Shown: positions 1 through 12,775, counted from the stretch's first letter. The stretch is DNA of 64,000 bases from Diphasiastrum complanatum (GCA_029204225.1 CM055098.1:49166277-49230276); one strand, 5' to 3'. Notes: a model not told the origin generated them from the letters alone. A program made the numbers and translations.

Positions 1-670
1 TTCTGTCAACAAGACTGTTCGAAAATAGACGAGACCTGATTTCGTTTTTCTTTGTTTGATTTTATTTTATTAAAAAAGTACTTCAATTTGCATGTAGCCT
101 CCAGTTCAATCAGTTAAAAAAAAATCCAACCAATGCCAGTGGTTCCTCCAATAAGTGGGAATGTTGATGAAAACTTCCTTTTCCTCTACTTGAGGTCACG
201 AGTTCTCACATCAGTCGCAGTGATGAGGACATATAAGAGAAGAAAATGAATGAATGCCAGTGCGCCTAATTCATCTGTAACCTAGAGAGTTCTTAGTTTG
301 TTTTTTTGCAAACACTTCATCGCTTCAAATAAACAATTTTCTATTTTCGCTTACAAAATTCTAAGCTACATACTGTGGAAGAACTCAACATTGTGCTTAA
401 AATTCTTTACAAGATTTTCAGTTGACTGTTTCAATAAACTTAAGTCTACTTTATGTAACAATTTGAATTAATGTATAATGACTAGATATCACATTCTATG
501 GATACGTAGTACAAAAATGTGAAATCAGAAAACTTTGTCTTTCTCTTGTTCAACATGTTGGAAAAATGAATTGCTGAAATTCCAATAGTTCAGATACGTT
601 GGAGTTATGCTTATGGCTTTTTCTTTTTTTTGAAAAACCATTCTTAATCTAAATCTGCCAACAATTGCAG
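1..670. other. Upstream flank of the transporter, no gene seen
   Basis: AT-rich sequence without a convincing reading frame or element end. It may hold the 5' untranslated region and first exon or intron of the transporter to its right, because that gene begins at 671 directly after an acceptor-like TTGCAG and lacks an obvious start codon. No TATA box or start site can be fixed. Confidence 0.4.
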
Positions 671-3600
671 AATATGTTGAAGAAGGTAGTCATCGAACAA
701 CAAAAAATGGCCGATGATTGGCTGCAGTAACTGGGTCAAGGAATGCAAAGTGGTGGTATTCGCATTTCACAATGTAACAGCAATGGTGGGTGCAGGCGTC
801 TTAAGCTTGCCTTCTGCTATGGTGTTTTTAGGCTGGTGAGACCATAGCTACGAAAAATACTTCGTGATAGCCCTTTGAATTACAATGCTCTGTGCTTCCT
901 CTGAGCAAATTCTGAATTTTTTTTTTACTCTTAGCTGTCCGTTGATATTGCATTCATCTGCTAGCTCCTCAGCATTCTTGACCTCAACAATGATTGGAAT
1001 GTACACTTTTCTAGATTTTTGAGACATAGCATGCCGAGCTGCTGTATCTGTATACAAGATTATGGCTGCATAAAGTTAGGATTAGTCAAGTTTCACATTT
1101 CTCCTAACATCAGATTTCTATCCGGTTTGCTTTTGCTCTATTCTTTTCCTTTAGCCAATATTTCTACACATTAAAACAATATCTTTATATTGTGGGTTTC
1201 AGGGGACCAGGAGTTCTTGTGTGGTGCTCTCTTGGGTGATCACATTATACACGCTTTGGCAAATGGTCCAGATGCACGAGATGGTAGAGGGGAAGCGTTT
1301 TGAGCCGGTATCATGAACTTGGCCAGCAAGCATTTGGAGAAAAACTGGGCCTTTGGATGTTGTGTGCCACAGCAGCTTGTAGTTTGAGGTTGGGGTTGAC
1401 ATAGTTTACATGGTGACAGGTGAGATTCGCTCCAAAATTTCTACATGCTGGTGTGCAAGCATCCTTGCAAGCATGCGTTAAAAAGTCTCATTGGATCCTT
1501 AATTTGGATCAGTCCCACTTTTTCCTGGCACAGTTGCCAAATTTTAACTCGATATCAGGTCTATCTTTGGCGGCAGCTGTTATGTCTCTCAGGTTTGTGC
1601 ATTTGTCAACCCAAGTCTTGGAAATTTTGGATACTCTTAAGTCTAATGATCTACCGAACATCAAAATGGACTTTGTTTAGTTTGCAATATTCATCTTTTC
1701 TGCTTTTTACGTGTATCATTGCTTTTATTTTTGAAACCAATGCTTTGGCCATGTTATCTCAGCTATTCAACCATTGCGTGGGGGTGCATCTGCACATAAT
1801 GGACGTATTCTGGAGTTTCATACAGTTACCCACATCAGTCAACAGCTGGAGCAATATTCCATGTCTTTAATGCCCTGGGGCAAGTGGCTTTTGCATATGC
1901 AGGACACAACGTGGTTTTAGAAATCCAAGCTACGATCCCCTCAACCCCTGAGAAGCCGTCCAAGACGCCCATGTGGAGGGGAGTAATAGTGGCATACATC
2001 GTAGTTGCAATTTGTTATTTCCCTGTGGCATTTGTTGGTTACTGGGCTTTTGGAAATGATAGACTCTTTGACAACGTGCTGACAAGGTTGCAGCACCCCA
2101 CATGGCTTGTTGCTACTGCTAACCTGATGGTGGTGATTCACGTCATCGGCAGCTATCAGGTTATTGTCACTCTTATTCTTCTCCACGTCTTTTCTTTTGA
2201 GGGGTCGATGCATTCAAATCCAGCTATATACTATCAAACACGGAGTACTCAGACATTCTGTCTTGAGAAGCTCGGTTGCAAATTGCTCTAAAATGAGTTA
2301 AAATGCTTATTTGGAATACTGTAATAGATAGAGCAAGTTCTGAACTTTAGCTCCATGAATCAAGCGCAAGCAAGGCGTAGATCTGAAATCCTGCACTGGT
2401 TGCTTATGCAGGTCTATGCCATGCCAGTTTTTGATATGCTTGAAACTGTTTTTGTAAAAAAAATGCGCCTTTCTCCTGGTTTGCTTCTTCGTCTGATTGT
2501 TCGATCCACGTATGTTGGTAAGCCCTTGAATACCTTCCAGCTCATAAATATACTGTCAACATTATCACCAGTGTACTAGACATCTTGACTACTATGCTAA
2601 CTTGACTCTACTTTTTTTTAGTAACTCAAATATCTGTGTTGTCTTGTCATGTAGCCTTGACCTGCTTCATTGCAATCACACTGCCATTTTTTGGAGATCT
2701 ACTCGGTTTTTTTTGGAGGGTTTGCTTTCGCCCCAACCACTTATTTTGTAAGTCTTCCTTTAGTTCATTCTCTTGTTGGAGCTCAAAATGAGTTAAAGGT
2801 GTTTGAGAGAAAAAAGGAAGGGGAGAGGCACAGGGAAAGAGCTTTCCATGCTGTTAAGCGCAGGTTATTTATTCATTAGTTTAGCTAGCATGCTCGCTCT
2901 TACTTTCTGACCTCTCAAACTTTTCTGTAGTAGTTGTGTGTCATTTGGTCATGCTGGTTGTTCAGCATTTTGCATCCACAAAACCTAATAATTTGCATTC
3001 TAGGATTTTTCTCTCTGTTCAGCAATTTTGAGTGCAAAGATGTGTGCTTGGGTTAAGGGATGGGTCACTTTTGTCTCAATTCCTGTTTTCTAGCTTTTGG
3101 GTACTTCAGTGCAGTCATGGCTTCTGTTCTCAAGCTTTGATTTTCTGCATGAGATAAGCACATCATTATATGAAGACACATCTTTTGCTGATGATGATAG
3201 ACTTGTTTTGCAGTTGCCATGTATCATGTGGCTAGCTATATACAAGCCTAGCTATTCAGTTTATCCTGGTTAACAAATTGGGTGAGTTTTGTAACTGCTC
3301 TTCTCCTCAATGTTAAAAGTTATCTTTGACCTAATATTAGACTCCAGCTGATGTTTTTGATCACTGTCATTCTCAAGAATTTGACAAGATTTTCAACTAA
3401 TTTGTCTTTAGAATGTTTGGCATAAGCTTAGTAGTGATTCAGCCATCACACTTAGTCTATTATTTTTTCGATGGCTCATAGGATCCAATGTTATCGATAT
3501 TGTGGACCCATTTTGGTGATTATCTAGGAGTGTGGAATTTTGTATTTGATACTTAAAGAGTATTGCATTTCTCTAAACTTCATTTTCATGCATTGGTGAT

Positions 3601-3704
3601 GCAGATATGCATTGTCCTTGGGAGTCCTCCTCATGATGGTCGCCAGCATTGGTGGCCTTCGAGGCATCATTGTAGCTGCTTCTACATACAAGTTCTATCA
3701 GTAA
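671..3704 (+). pseudogene. LHT-type lysine/histidine transporter, frame-disrupted
   Basis: The exons encode a plant amino-acid/auxin permease family protein of the lysine/histidine transporter (LHT) type, a plasma-membrane proton-coupled amino-acid importer with about 10-11 membrane helices. Exons read from splice sites: 671-835, 1203-1592, 1763-2159, 2412-2517, 2655-2747, 3214-3281 and 3605-3704. Recognisable blocks in order are [119 protein letters not shown], and the C-terminal ICIVLG...YKFYQ-stop. All introns have GT-AG ends. At least five of the seven exons carry one or more single-base insertions or deletions, for example in the CTGCAGTAAC and TATTCGCATT stretches, an extra T in GTAGTTTGAGG, and eight T's at 2705-2712. 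The 1884-2159 part is open. It is either a pseudogene or a real gene with sequencing indels. The family call is secure. Confidence 0.9.
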
Positions 3705-4520
3705 ACTTTCACGGCAGTGCGCATGTATGAAGAAAAATTGTTCAGCCATGAGATTGTATATTACAGCTTACTTCTTTCAAAATTCTATTTGCGCTGATCA
3801 TCTCATAGCATTCATTAGTCCATAGGATATCTCTGGCAATTTGAGGGGGTCAAAGTTTTTTTTGCTTTATTTTTTTAAAGAAAAAAACTTTAGTGTTAAT
3901 TGCCAAAACTCACATTTTGATAATTTGTAGAGCATTTTCCTGTATTAATAGCTCAGATGTAACTGGCCCCAATTGCATACAATATTGTTATAAAATCTTA
4001 TGCCCTCACCACTTTCTCCACAGAATGGGTTATTTTGCATTGTGAAATTTGACCTTTCTGCTATCTCGTCACTTCACATACAAGAATCTTTTGAGCGTTT
4101 TGCTAGTTGGTGGTTATTTTTTCTCTTGCATAACTGTTTTTACCTGGATTGGAGTCAAACTCATGACCTCTAGCCAAGGAAATGAAGTCCCTACCAACTC
4201 ACCATTTGTTGAAGGACTTCTTGTTACTTTATTTGAGCTTTGCTTCTATGAGGTCGAAATAGAAAGAGGTTGTTATGGAGGAGGCTCAAGACAGAAAGAT
4301 TCAACATGGAAAGCATAAATAGAACAAGTTGAAAGTTTCACATCAAGACAATGAAGTTTCCTTGCAAGATGGAAACATAGAATTTTTGTACTAGAGTCTA
4401 GAATTAATAAGAGAACAAAGTATAGACTAGTGACTTAATAGCATAAGTTGGAGACATTGAATCTCATCCACCTTAGGATATACCAACATTATGTGGTCAT
4501 AGAATAGGTTCAATGTGCAA
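3705..4520. other. Transporter 3' flank; only a doubtful 89-codon ORF
   Basis: This stretch holds the likely 3' untranslated region of the transporter and AT-rich sequence. An open frame on the plus strand at 4049-4318 encodes 89 residues with one hydrophobic segment (around residues 12-37). It has no recognised domain, and composition and position suggest chance. The copia remnant on the minus strand starts near 4500. Confidence 0.3.
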
Positions 4521-5350
4521 TCAAAATGAGAGATTCTTACACAAGAGTTGTTCGTCAACGCCATCTTCATCAAGAGTTAGATTGGTTTGCTTCTTACTTT
4601 TATCTCTCTTCTTCTTGAAGCAATCACTAGCAAAATGTCCTTTGACTCCAAAATAGAAACATTTTAGCTTGGATCTATCTTTCTTCTTGCCAAAAAAAGT
4701 AGAAGGCATTGCCCTTTTGACCATTTGCTTTTGCCTTTGCCCTTGAACTTGTCTTTTGATAACATAGCTCCCTCCTCTCCAACTTGAGATGTAGAAGTAG
4801 ATCTTCCTCTTACTTGGAGTCTAAACTCTTCAGCCACCAAGACCTCTTGCAGGTCCTCCATACTTGGCAATGTCTTTTGAATAGCAAAACTCCAAATTAA
4901 CATGATCATCCAACAAGCCAGTAAGAACAACTTGAACAAATCCCACATCCTTAATACTTTTACTAATGCATGCTAGTTCATCACTCAAAGCTTTAACTAT
5001 CAAAACAAAAGCATGAGCACTTTCCTCCTCCTTTGAAGACTTTGAAAAATTTGTCTCCTTAGGGTTAGGACCCTACATGTAGACTTGGACTCATAAACCT
5101 TTTTCCAAGATTCCCAAGCCTCACTAGATGTTGTGCACTTACCAACTTCCTTGAGAAGTTCATTAGTCACATTCATCTTGTTCACATGTATAGCTTTCTT
5201 TGCCCTCTTGTCATACCTCAATTGTTCTTGAAATGCCAAAGGTCTTTCCTTCACACCTACAACAATATCCATCAAATCGTTCATCTCAAGCAAAGATTCC
5301 ATCATCACCTTCCAAGTAGAATAATTTGTTAAGGTAAGTCTATCATTCAT
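4521..5350 (-). pseudogene. Ty1/copia Gag remnant with damaged zinc knuckle
   Basis: Read from 5350 downward, this is a plant copia capsid (gag/UBN2-type) domain: LTLTNYSTWKVMMESLL, then ALHxxKMNVTNE-type, SSEAWESWKKVYESKS. After several frame breaks comes a nucleocapsid zinc knuckle at about 4660. The knuckle should be CX2CX4HX4C but reads CFYFGVKGHFASDC, so its second cysteine is Phe. Gag coats the retrotransposon RNA in virus-like particles. The capsid block resembles the Gag at 47.3-48.4 kb in this window (NYS/SYSIWK, KEAW motifs), so both probably belong to one lineage. Protease, integrase and RT, which should follow below 4500, are missing: the element is truncated against the transporter flank. 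Confidence 0.8.
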
Positions 5351-5961
5351 TGCCTTTCAACATGAATCTAGTTGAGGTTGCCATGTTGCAATGATATGAT
5401 CTTCTCTTTGAACATGTTCCAATGAAATAATCACTCTCTTAAAAATCAACAAATGAAATTCAAGAAGAAATCACAAAGATTTGGAAACAATCTAGCCTCT
5501 CATTTTCTCTCTTCTAGCACATAGAATGTTGATTTCTTGATCACAATAGATCTAAACACAATATGATGAGCTTTTGCTAACTCCTAAGATTGAAACACAC
5601 TCTTGAAAAAGTCCAGCAACTTAAAATAAAAAAATCCTATCATATTTAGGGTTTTTCAAAAATGCAAAATATTGATTAATCAAGCAAAATCTATATGCAA
5701 AAGCTAGAATCTTGATACATCATCTTGTAGAATGTAACAACTACTACCATGAGCAATTTTTGTCTCCACATTTCAGTAAGTGGTTTAAAAAATCGGCCTA
5801 TTCCAAGTGATTTGACCTAAATTGATGCTAGGATCACAAAGATTTCTATAGTTAAAAATGTATGATTTGAGCTAAAAACACTTTCAAATCCACATAGAAT
5901 TTATGGTGCTCTCAAATCCACCTCTAGATTTGGCCAATACTCCAACTTTGGCTTGCAACCT

Positions 5962-5973
5962 GCTCTGATACTA
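5962..5973 (-). promoter_or_regulatory. Primer-binding site (initiator tRNA-Met type), copia remnant
   Basis: On the minus strand this reads TAGTATCAGAGC, one base from TGGTATCAGAGC, the usual plant copia site that pairs with the 3' end of initiator methionyl-tRNA. It lies directly next to TGTGAGA..., which has the TG dinucleotide of an LTR edge, and about 600 bp upstream of the Gag remnant, which fits a leader. Confidence 0.75.
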
Positions 5974-6480
5974 TGTGAGAAAATAAAATCCAATACACAC
6001 TTAATGGATCATTAGATCTTTAGCTAAATTTGGGCGCACATCTAGAATTATTCACAAGCTAGAAATCTTGTATCTACCATGCTAGAATTGCAAAATACAT
6101 GAAGATCTGATCAAAATAACTAGGAATCGATATAGTACTGTCCCTTTTCGTACAATAGAAATAGTACACTGTCCTTCACACGTGTGAATCCAATTACAAC
6201 AAGAAATTCACATTCTATAAATTAGAACTCAAGATACCATGAGAAATATGCAAGAGATGGACATAGAATCAAAAGAGGAAAGTTCTCCACGAAAATTGAG
6301 AACAAGTGTTGGAAATCGGTAGTGTAGCAGAAACGAATTTTGACAAAGGGTAGAACGTAGTATCTCAATGAGAATCGAACAGCCGGTTCCAAGGATAGAG
6401 GTCCATAATTAAAATCTGGATCAAGGACAATGGCAGCGGAAACTTACAATGGACAATTGTGGATCAGAAGTGTGTCAACA
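5974..6480 (-). repeat. Candidate 5' LTR of the copia remnant
   Basis: The segment starts with TGTGAGAAAATAAAATCC next to the primer-binding site. A plausible far end is TGTGTCAACA near 6480, giving TG...CA ends. No second LTR copy was found near 4.4 kb, so the far boundary is inferred only from the dinucleotide. 6481-6784 shows no gene. Confidence 0.35.
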
Positions 6481-6784
6481 TAGCAGTAGGAAACAAGATG
6501 TAAGCAGTCTGTAATAATGCACAAAAAGAACAACAAAAGTTATGTGTGGACAAAATTGCACTCTTGATTAATAAAAAATAGAGTACATGAGTGTGAAGTC
6601 GTGCGCTAGTCTGGGAGGCGCAAAAATGCAGAGCTTCAGACCCTTGATCGTTGCTAACTGGATTTTACTTGTCTAGAAAACAATCAGACCAGAAGGAATC
6701 GAATAAATCAAGATTGATCACTAACTGCTAAAAGTTCAGACTTTATTTGTTTGTGTTAGTATTCTTTGACAACATCTTGATATA

Positions 6785-8703
6785 TAGCATGAACATAGAA
6801 GAGCATGCGAAACATTTGAATATAGTTTTAAGTATTCTTTGAGATACAAGTTGTTTGCAAAAATAACCAAATGTGAATTCGTTCGAGATGAGGTGGAATA
6901 CTTGGGACACATTGTGTCCAAGGAGGGAATCAAAGTGGACCAGAAGAAGATTGAGACAATCAAGAATTGGAATTCACCTAATAGCATCAGAGAATTGAGA
7001 GGATTCCTGGGTTTAGCATCCTATTATAGAAGATTCATTCAGGACTTCTCAAAAGTGGCAACACCGCTTATCCACCTTTTGAAAAATGATAAGTTTGAAT
7101 GGAATGAGAAAACTCAGATGGCTTTTGAAGCTCTTAAGGAATCATTGGTAACGACTCCTTTACTACTGCAACCTAACTTCAACTTACCTTTCATGGTTAT
7201 AGTGGACGCCAGTGGCATAGGGCTGGGAGCTATTTTGAGTCAATCAGATGGAGTCATTGCCTATGAAATTAGGAAACTCACTGACAAGGAAGCATCATAT
7301 CCTGCTCATGATAAGGAGATGTTGGCAATTGTGCATGCCCTCAAGAAATGGCGACACTATTTATATGGTTCTAAATTCTTGATTAAAAGTGACCATTATA
7401 GTTTGAAATATTTTTTGAGCCAAAAACAATTGAATGAAGGAAAGGACAATGTGATTGCAGATGCGCTATCAAGAATATGGTCTTTACAGATGAATGCATC
7501 TTCAAAATCTTTAGAGGAATATGTAGCTTATTTGGAGGAACACCAGAACAAAATTTTGGATCACCCTTTGATGGAGGAGCACAGAATGTTGTGGTCAAAT
7601 TTGAGATTCAGCACAATTTCTCAATAACTGCATTAAGTGCAGATTGGATAAGAGACATTCAAGTAGAATATATGGAGGATCCAGACTTGAAAGAGATTTG
7701 GGAGGAATCTCAAGACTCTAATTCAGTTGTTCATCCCCATTATAGGAAGCAAGGACAAATATTGTTGTATGACAATTCTAGAGTTGTGCTTGCCCCTAAA
7801 TCCAAATTCATACCACAAGTATTGTATGAGCTACACTCATCTCCAAGTGCTGGGCGTAGTGGAATTTTGAAGAAATATCAAACCATCCGAAAGCTATTCA
7901 AATGGGTTGGTATGAAGAAATCTAGATACACATATGTGCAAGAATGTATTCCTTGCAAGTGAATAAGGCGGAACATGTTAAGCAACCAGGTTTATTGCAT
8001 CCGTTATCTATACACAACGTTGGACAAGTATTAGTATGAATTTTATACCTTCCTTGCCAACAACGACTGGGGGATATGATGGTATCTGTGTGGTGGTGGA
8101 TCGGCTTACAAAATATGCACATTTCCTACCTTATAAAACTACTGATAGTGCAGCCCAAATAGCACAAATATTCTTGAAGAATGTTTTCAAATTACATGGA
8201 ATATCGAAGGAGATAGTGAGTGATAGAGATGGCAGGTTTATTTCCACTTTTGGAAGGTCTTAATGGACAAGTTGGGCACTAAATTGTTCTTAAGTACATC
8301 ATTTCATCCAGAAACTGATGGACAAACGGAAAGGGTCAACCAGTGGTTGGAGTGTTATTTGCGACATTTTGTTTCGGATCACCAGACAAAGTGGGTTGAT
8401 TGGTTGTACCTTGTTGAATTTTGTTATAATAGCACTCCACATGTGTCAATTGGTATGACACATTTCTTTGCATAATATGGCCATGAACCATTACAACCCA
8501 TTAGTGCGGATTTGTCAGAGGTTGTAGTTCTAGCAGTTGTGGAACAGATTCGGCACATGAATGATATTTTGAGAGCCAATCGGGAGCATATTAAAGCAGC
8601 ACAGATAGGAATGAAGCAATATGCTGATAAAAAATGGACTTTTTGTGATTTTGTTGAAGGGGATTTTGTGTATTTAGGGTTACAACCTTATAGATACATG
8701 TAG
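6785..8703 (+). pseudogene. Ty3/gypsy Pol remnant (RT C-terminus, RNase H, integrase)
   Basis: The fragment begins inside RT (EEHAKHLNIVLSIL) and continues through KCEFVRDEVEYLGHIVS and LRGFLGLASYYRRFI, the usual gypsy RT end. RNase H follows with VDASGIGLGAILSQ and HDKEMLAIVHALKKWRHYL. The RNase H end is internally deleted in frame: YFLSQKQLNE runs almost straight into GKDNVIADALSR. The integrase zinc domain (7640-7962) keeps the CX2C pair (CIPCK), but the usual AGHSG histidine is Arg (AGRSG). The integrase core is at 8036-8475 with VVDRLTKYAHFLP, SDRDGRF and HPETDGQTERVNQ, so D, D and E are visible. Stops and shifts near 7960, 8263 and 8475 split it. No LTRs, Gag or protease are present, so this is a dead internal fragment. 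Confidence 0.88.
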
Positions 8704-9066
8704 TGGGTTTCTTTCCTTGCCTAACCTGAATCCAAGATCTAGTCAATCTAGCATCAAAGAGACGGAGTTAGTTGTCATGCGTAGGTTCATTCCCATGAGA
8801 GCGATAGTTTAGTTCAGATTTCAATATGAATGGAGGATCTAACACTACATCCATTAACACTAAGCTTTAACACTACATCCATTAACCCTACTTAAATCCA
8901 CAACAATGATAGAAACTTACTTTTCTCTCTCTCCCTTTCTCTCTCACAAAAAGCATAAGAAATAGCAATCCCAATAATGATCAAATCCAACAATTAGCAA
9001 ATACCAAAGAAAACATGAGAAATGGAGGAAAAGAGAGAAAAAGCAAGGACATTCATCAATCCATTT
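8704..9066. other. Junction between two gypsy remnants
   Basis: No gene is seen. AACACTACATCCATTAAC occurs twice in direct repeat (8840-8887). A pyrimidine-rich stretch lies at 8921-8946. This probably marks a join between the plus-strand gypsy fragment on the left and the minus-strand one on the right. Confidence 0.4.
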
Positions 9067-9099
9067 CTAAAGAGAACCAATCTGCTTTATTGAAATGAG

Positions 9100-11930
9100 A
9101 AAATGAACATGAGGAGCAACTCGAGTTGGTCCCTTTTTATAGTAGAGAGGAGGTCTCTTTTGCCTTTGCCAACTCGGTTGAAGCTGTTCCTTTGAACCTA
9201 TCAAAGCGGCCTTGGAATTCTTGAAGGGCCACTTTGTATGTTTCCACTTTCTTGAACAAATATGCAATATTCGTCGGTGTGACCGGATGATCGGGTATTT
9301 GCGTTTGCAGATAGGCATCACGCTCAAGGGTGGTCGCATTCAATTCATCTTGAAGATGAACATGAAACTCTAATGTCCAATCTGGAGAACGGAGAATTGG
9401 TGCTGAAGATAATGCTTTTTTTTAACTTTTCAAAGGTTTCTAACGCCTCTACTGTCCAAATAGGAACAATAGTTAATTTGTATATAGGTCGTGCTAGATC
9501 CGCAAAGAAAATAATAAAAATTCGATAGTAGTTCGCATGACCCATAAACACAAACTCTTCGAATTGTTGTTGGCGGCGACAATTTCACAATAACTTTGAT
9601 CTTAGAATAATCAGTGGCAATACCATGTCTTGATATCACATGTCCAAGCACCACTCCGTGAGAAACCCATATATGGCATTTTTCTGGATTTAGAGAAATC
9701 TGATATTTGCGGCATCTTTCAAAGACTTTCTCCAATCGATCCAGGTGGTCTGTATCTGTACTATGAACTCTCAAGTTGTCCAAGTAAATTTCAAGAAATT
9801 TCTGCAGATAATCTTTAAAGGCAAATTGCATTACTCTTTGGAATGAACTTGGTGCATTACAGAGTTGAAACGACATTATTTTGTAAGCATAGGTGCCCCA
9901 TTCTGTTGCAAAAGCAATTTTGTGGCGATCGGCAGGTGCAATCTTAACCTGGTTGTAACCACTAAATCCATCCAGGAAACTATAAGCTTCCGCTCCAGCA
10001 AGGCGATCCAAAATGCTTTCAGGTAAAAGGTAACAGAAAGTGATCCTTCTGGGTCACTTTATTCAATGCTTTGAGATTCACACAGATTCGCAATTTCTCA
10101 TTTTTCCTTAGGAACAATGACAATCGGTGAAATCCATTCGGTATGCTCAATCTCATAAATGAAATTGGCGTCAGACAATCTCTGAAGTTCTTTCTTTATC
10201 AGATCTGCCCACATTAGAATTACAGCGATAGAACTTTGTAACCTTTGGTACTGCATCAGGTACTAAAGGTATGGTATGTTCAATAACTGATGTCGAAATA
10301 CCCTTCAAATCTTAATAAGTCCATGCAAAGCAATCTTGATACTTAATAAATAACAAACGGAGTGCTTGATACTGTTCAGGAGTAAGTTGTGATCCCACTT
10401 GTACAATCTTTTTTGGTTCTCCTAGTTCTGCAAGATTCATTGGCTGCGTCCTAGCTGGGCCATCGTAAACCTCTTTAGAATCCGGCATGTGTTCTTTAGG
10501 TTCACGATGTGCTTTAGGTAACATGATAACCACATCATCCAGTGTATAACGTTTTAAAATGCTCTGGCATATCATGCTGGACTACATTTGCTTGTTATTT
10601 TTCGAAAGGACTTGTCTTTGATCTTCGTTTAGTCTTCTTAGCCAGAATTGATCATGGAGGTGATGACTTTTGGGATGATAAATCTTTCTTCACAGATGAA
10701 GACTTCCTAGACGATGATGTCTTGCTGAAAATCTGACTTGATGGATCACTCTTGACTTTTCCTTTTCCTTTATCCAGTAGAGGTGGCACTTCCTTTAAAT
10801 CGATCTTTTGAGGGAGATTTTTCTATTTCAGGACCGTATTATAATGTTGCTTTGCTGTTTCTTCGTCACGAACCTGTGATCCTGTCTCTCTTCAATATAA
10901 CTGCTTTGGACGATTTGATTTGTTGGTTCATCAAGAACATTACGCACTCCAAATCTGGTCGGATCCATATGATGTAGAATCTGTTCATCCGTAAGTTCTG
11001 CATTGCCATCATAAGTTAGGGCATGGCTCATTGGTATGAGATCATCCTCAATTGGATCTAGTATAGGTTTCGTTGATATCCAGGCTACATTCAGCACATT
11101 TAGTGGAAACGTGATTGGCGTATCCAAAGTTCGATCTAACAAGGAAATCTCGCTCATCTCTGATTGAATATCTTGTTGACACATATATCCTTCTGTACAA
11201 TCAATTGTTGCAAGAGCTTCATTCCAATTGACAGTATCCGTTTGAGAATCGTAGTGAACTCCCAATTTTTTCTCTGGCTGATCACAAGTGTGATCCGTTG
11301 TTGATGAATCATCATTCGCTTTTTGAACCACTGGCTTAATAGTCCAAGTCGAAGGATCAACTTTAACTGCACATTTATGATTTTCAAAAGTGATTTTGCC
11401 GGTACCCCAGTTATGAATTATTTGCGCAACTCGTAACCATGGACGTCATAAGAGAACTTGGTAGACATTTGGTGCTTCTGGTAAGTCCATCACGACGAAA
11501 GTAATGACGAACTGTACTCCTGCAATCCTGACAGGTATATCTTCCACCGTTCCTCGTAGACGAATTATCGTTTGATCAGCTAGCTCAATAACAAAAGTAG
11601 CAGGCTTAATCTTTGTGAGGTCCCATTTTGTACATAGCTTTGTAGAAATCAGGTTAACTCCTGAACCGCCATCTATCACGGCTGCTTCTTTAGAAAATTG
11701 TCTATGTTGTATCGGCAGAGTGATATTCTTTTGTTCACTTTCCCAAGCGGCTCCAATATGGAGTACATCGTTAGATTCTTCAAATCCAACACAAAAAAGC
11801 GGCTCCTAATGGTCTTCTGATTCTTCTTGAGCTAACTTTTGCACCAAGACTTCTTTTGCTTTTGGTACTAACTTCAGGAACTCTCCCAATGAAATATTGA
11901 TCTTGCTAGACAAAATATTCATGAGTAATT
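9100..11930 (-). pseudogene. Ty3/gypsy Pol remnant, protease-RT (Tat/Athila-like)
   Basis: Read leftward from about 11930. A Gag-Pol linker (EFLKLVPKAKEVLVQKLAQE) precedes an aspartic protease at 11446-11690 with AAVIDGGSGVNLIS and the following RPWLRVAQIIHNWGTG block. A long linker spans 10830-11390. The RT N-terminal region (LLFIKYQDCFAWTY at about 10330, HTEWISPIVIV at about 10130) comes next. The RT palm is at 9430-10011: FLDGFSGYNQVKIAP, FQLCNAPSSFQRVM, then IYLDNLRV, where the catalytic YLDD has become YLDN. RT ends with FMGHANYYR...ADLARPIYKL near 9490. RNase H and integrase are absent. Instead the frame runs into a 90-codon stretch (9067-9340, with AYLFKKVETYKVALQEFQG), helical-looking and not recognised. 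The protease and linker resemble the Tat/Athila side of plant gypsy elements by memory only. The gene is dead by stops, shifts and the YLDN change. Confidence 0.82.
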
Positions 11931-12219
11931 ATGTATGCGGTGCTTCCGGTTCAGTAAAAAAAGACATAAAGATATTCTCAAATTCTTGAAAATGCAAAAA
12001 TCCCAAAAAAATAACCTAAAAATTAAAAAAAAAAACATAATAAAAATTAAAAATAAAACTTAAAAAAAAAAACAAACTCAAAATTAAAAATAAATAATAA
12101 AATTTTAAAAACCTATAATTTAAATCTAAAAATCGATAAATAAATAATAAAAAAAATAAATAAAAAAATAGATATAATAACGAATCTAAAAATTTAAAAA
12201 AAAAACTTAAAGTTGAAAA

Positions 12220-12224
<5 letters not shown>

Positions 12225-12296
<72 letters not shown>
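12225..12296. repeat. (AT)n microsatellite, about 72 bp
   Basis: Uninterrupted AT dinucleotide run. It is preceded by roughly 240 bp of extremely A-rich sequence (11990-12224) in which AAAATTAAAAA-like words recur. Confidence 0.97.
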
Positions 12297-12299
<3 letters not shown>

Positions 12300-12300
<1 letters not shown>

Positions 12301-12775
12301 AAATGGTCTTAAAGCGCTAAAGACAAAGGGCTCAAGGATAAGACCGAAAGGCCAAGAGCGATGGGTGAAGGACCAAGGGCTAATGACTAAGGGCTTTAGG
12401 GCTAGGACTAAGAGTTACGGAGTAAGGACCATCGCCAATGACCAAGGACCAAGAGCCATCGGCCAAGGGATAAGGGCTAGGGCCAAGGGCCAAGGGCCTA
12501 GCCAAGGGCCTAGCCAAGGGCTAGGGGCTAGGGCCGAGGGCCGAGGGCCGAGGGTTAAGGATAAGGGCAAGGTTAAAGGCCAAGGGCTAAAGTTAATAGC
12601 CAAGGGATAAGGGCCTAGTGCTAAGGCTGATGCTCAATGGTAAGGGCTAATGCATGAGAGCTAAGGGTTTAGGGCCAAGTGCTAATGCTAAGGGCGAAGG
12701 GCTAAGGCCCTAGGGACAAGGGAAAGGGCTATGGGCTAAGGGCCACCGGCTAAAGGACAAGATCTAAGGGCTATT
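12300..12775 (+). repeat. Degenerate short tandem array, GGGCYAA-type
   Basis: About 475 bp built from variants of GGGCTAA, GGGCCAA, GGGCTAG and GGCCAAG, mostly 6-9 bases apart, far more G-rich than its surroundings. Because the period is often a multiple of three, both strands look open (for example 12365-12610), but the translated products are simple repeats and not credible proteins. TTTAGGG, the plant telomere word, occurs at about 12393 and 12667 among the variants. Confidence 0.85.

Noticed and set aside
12365-12610. 81-codon ORF (and one on the other strand)
   Set aside because: Product of the GGGCYAA-type tandem repeat, open on both strands for compositional reasons.
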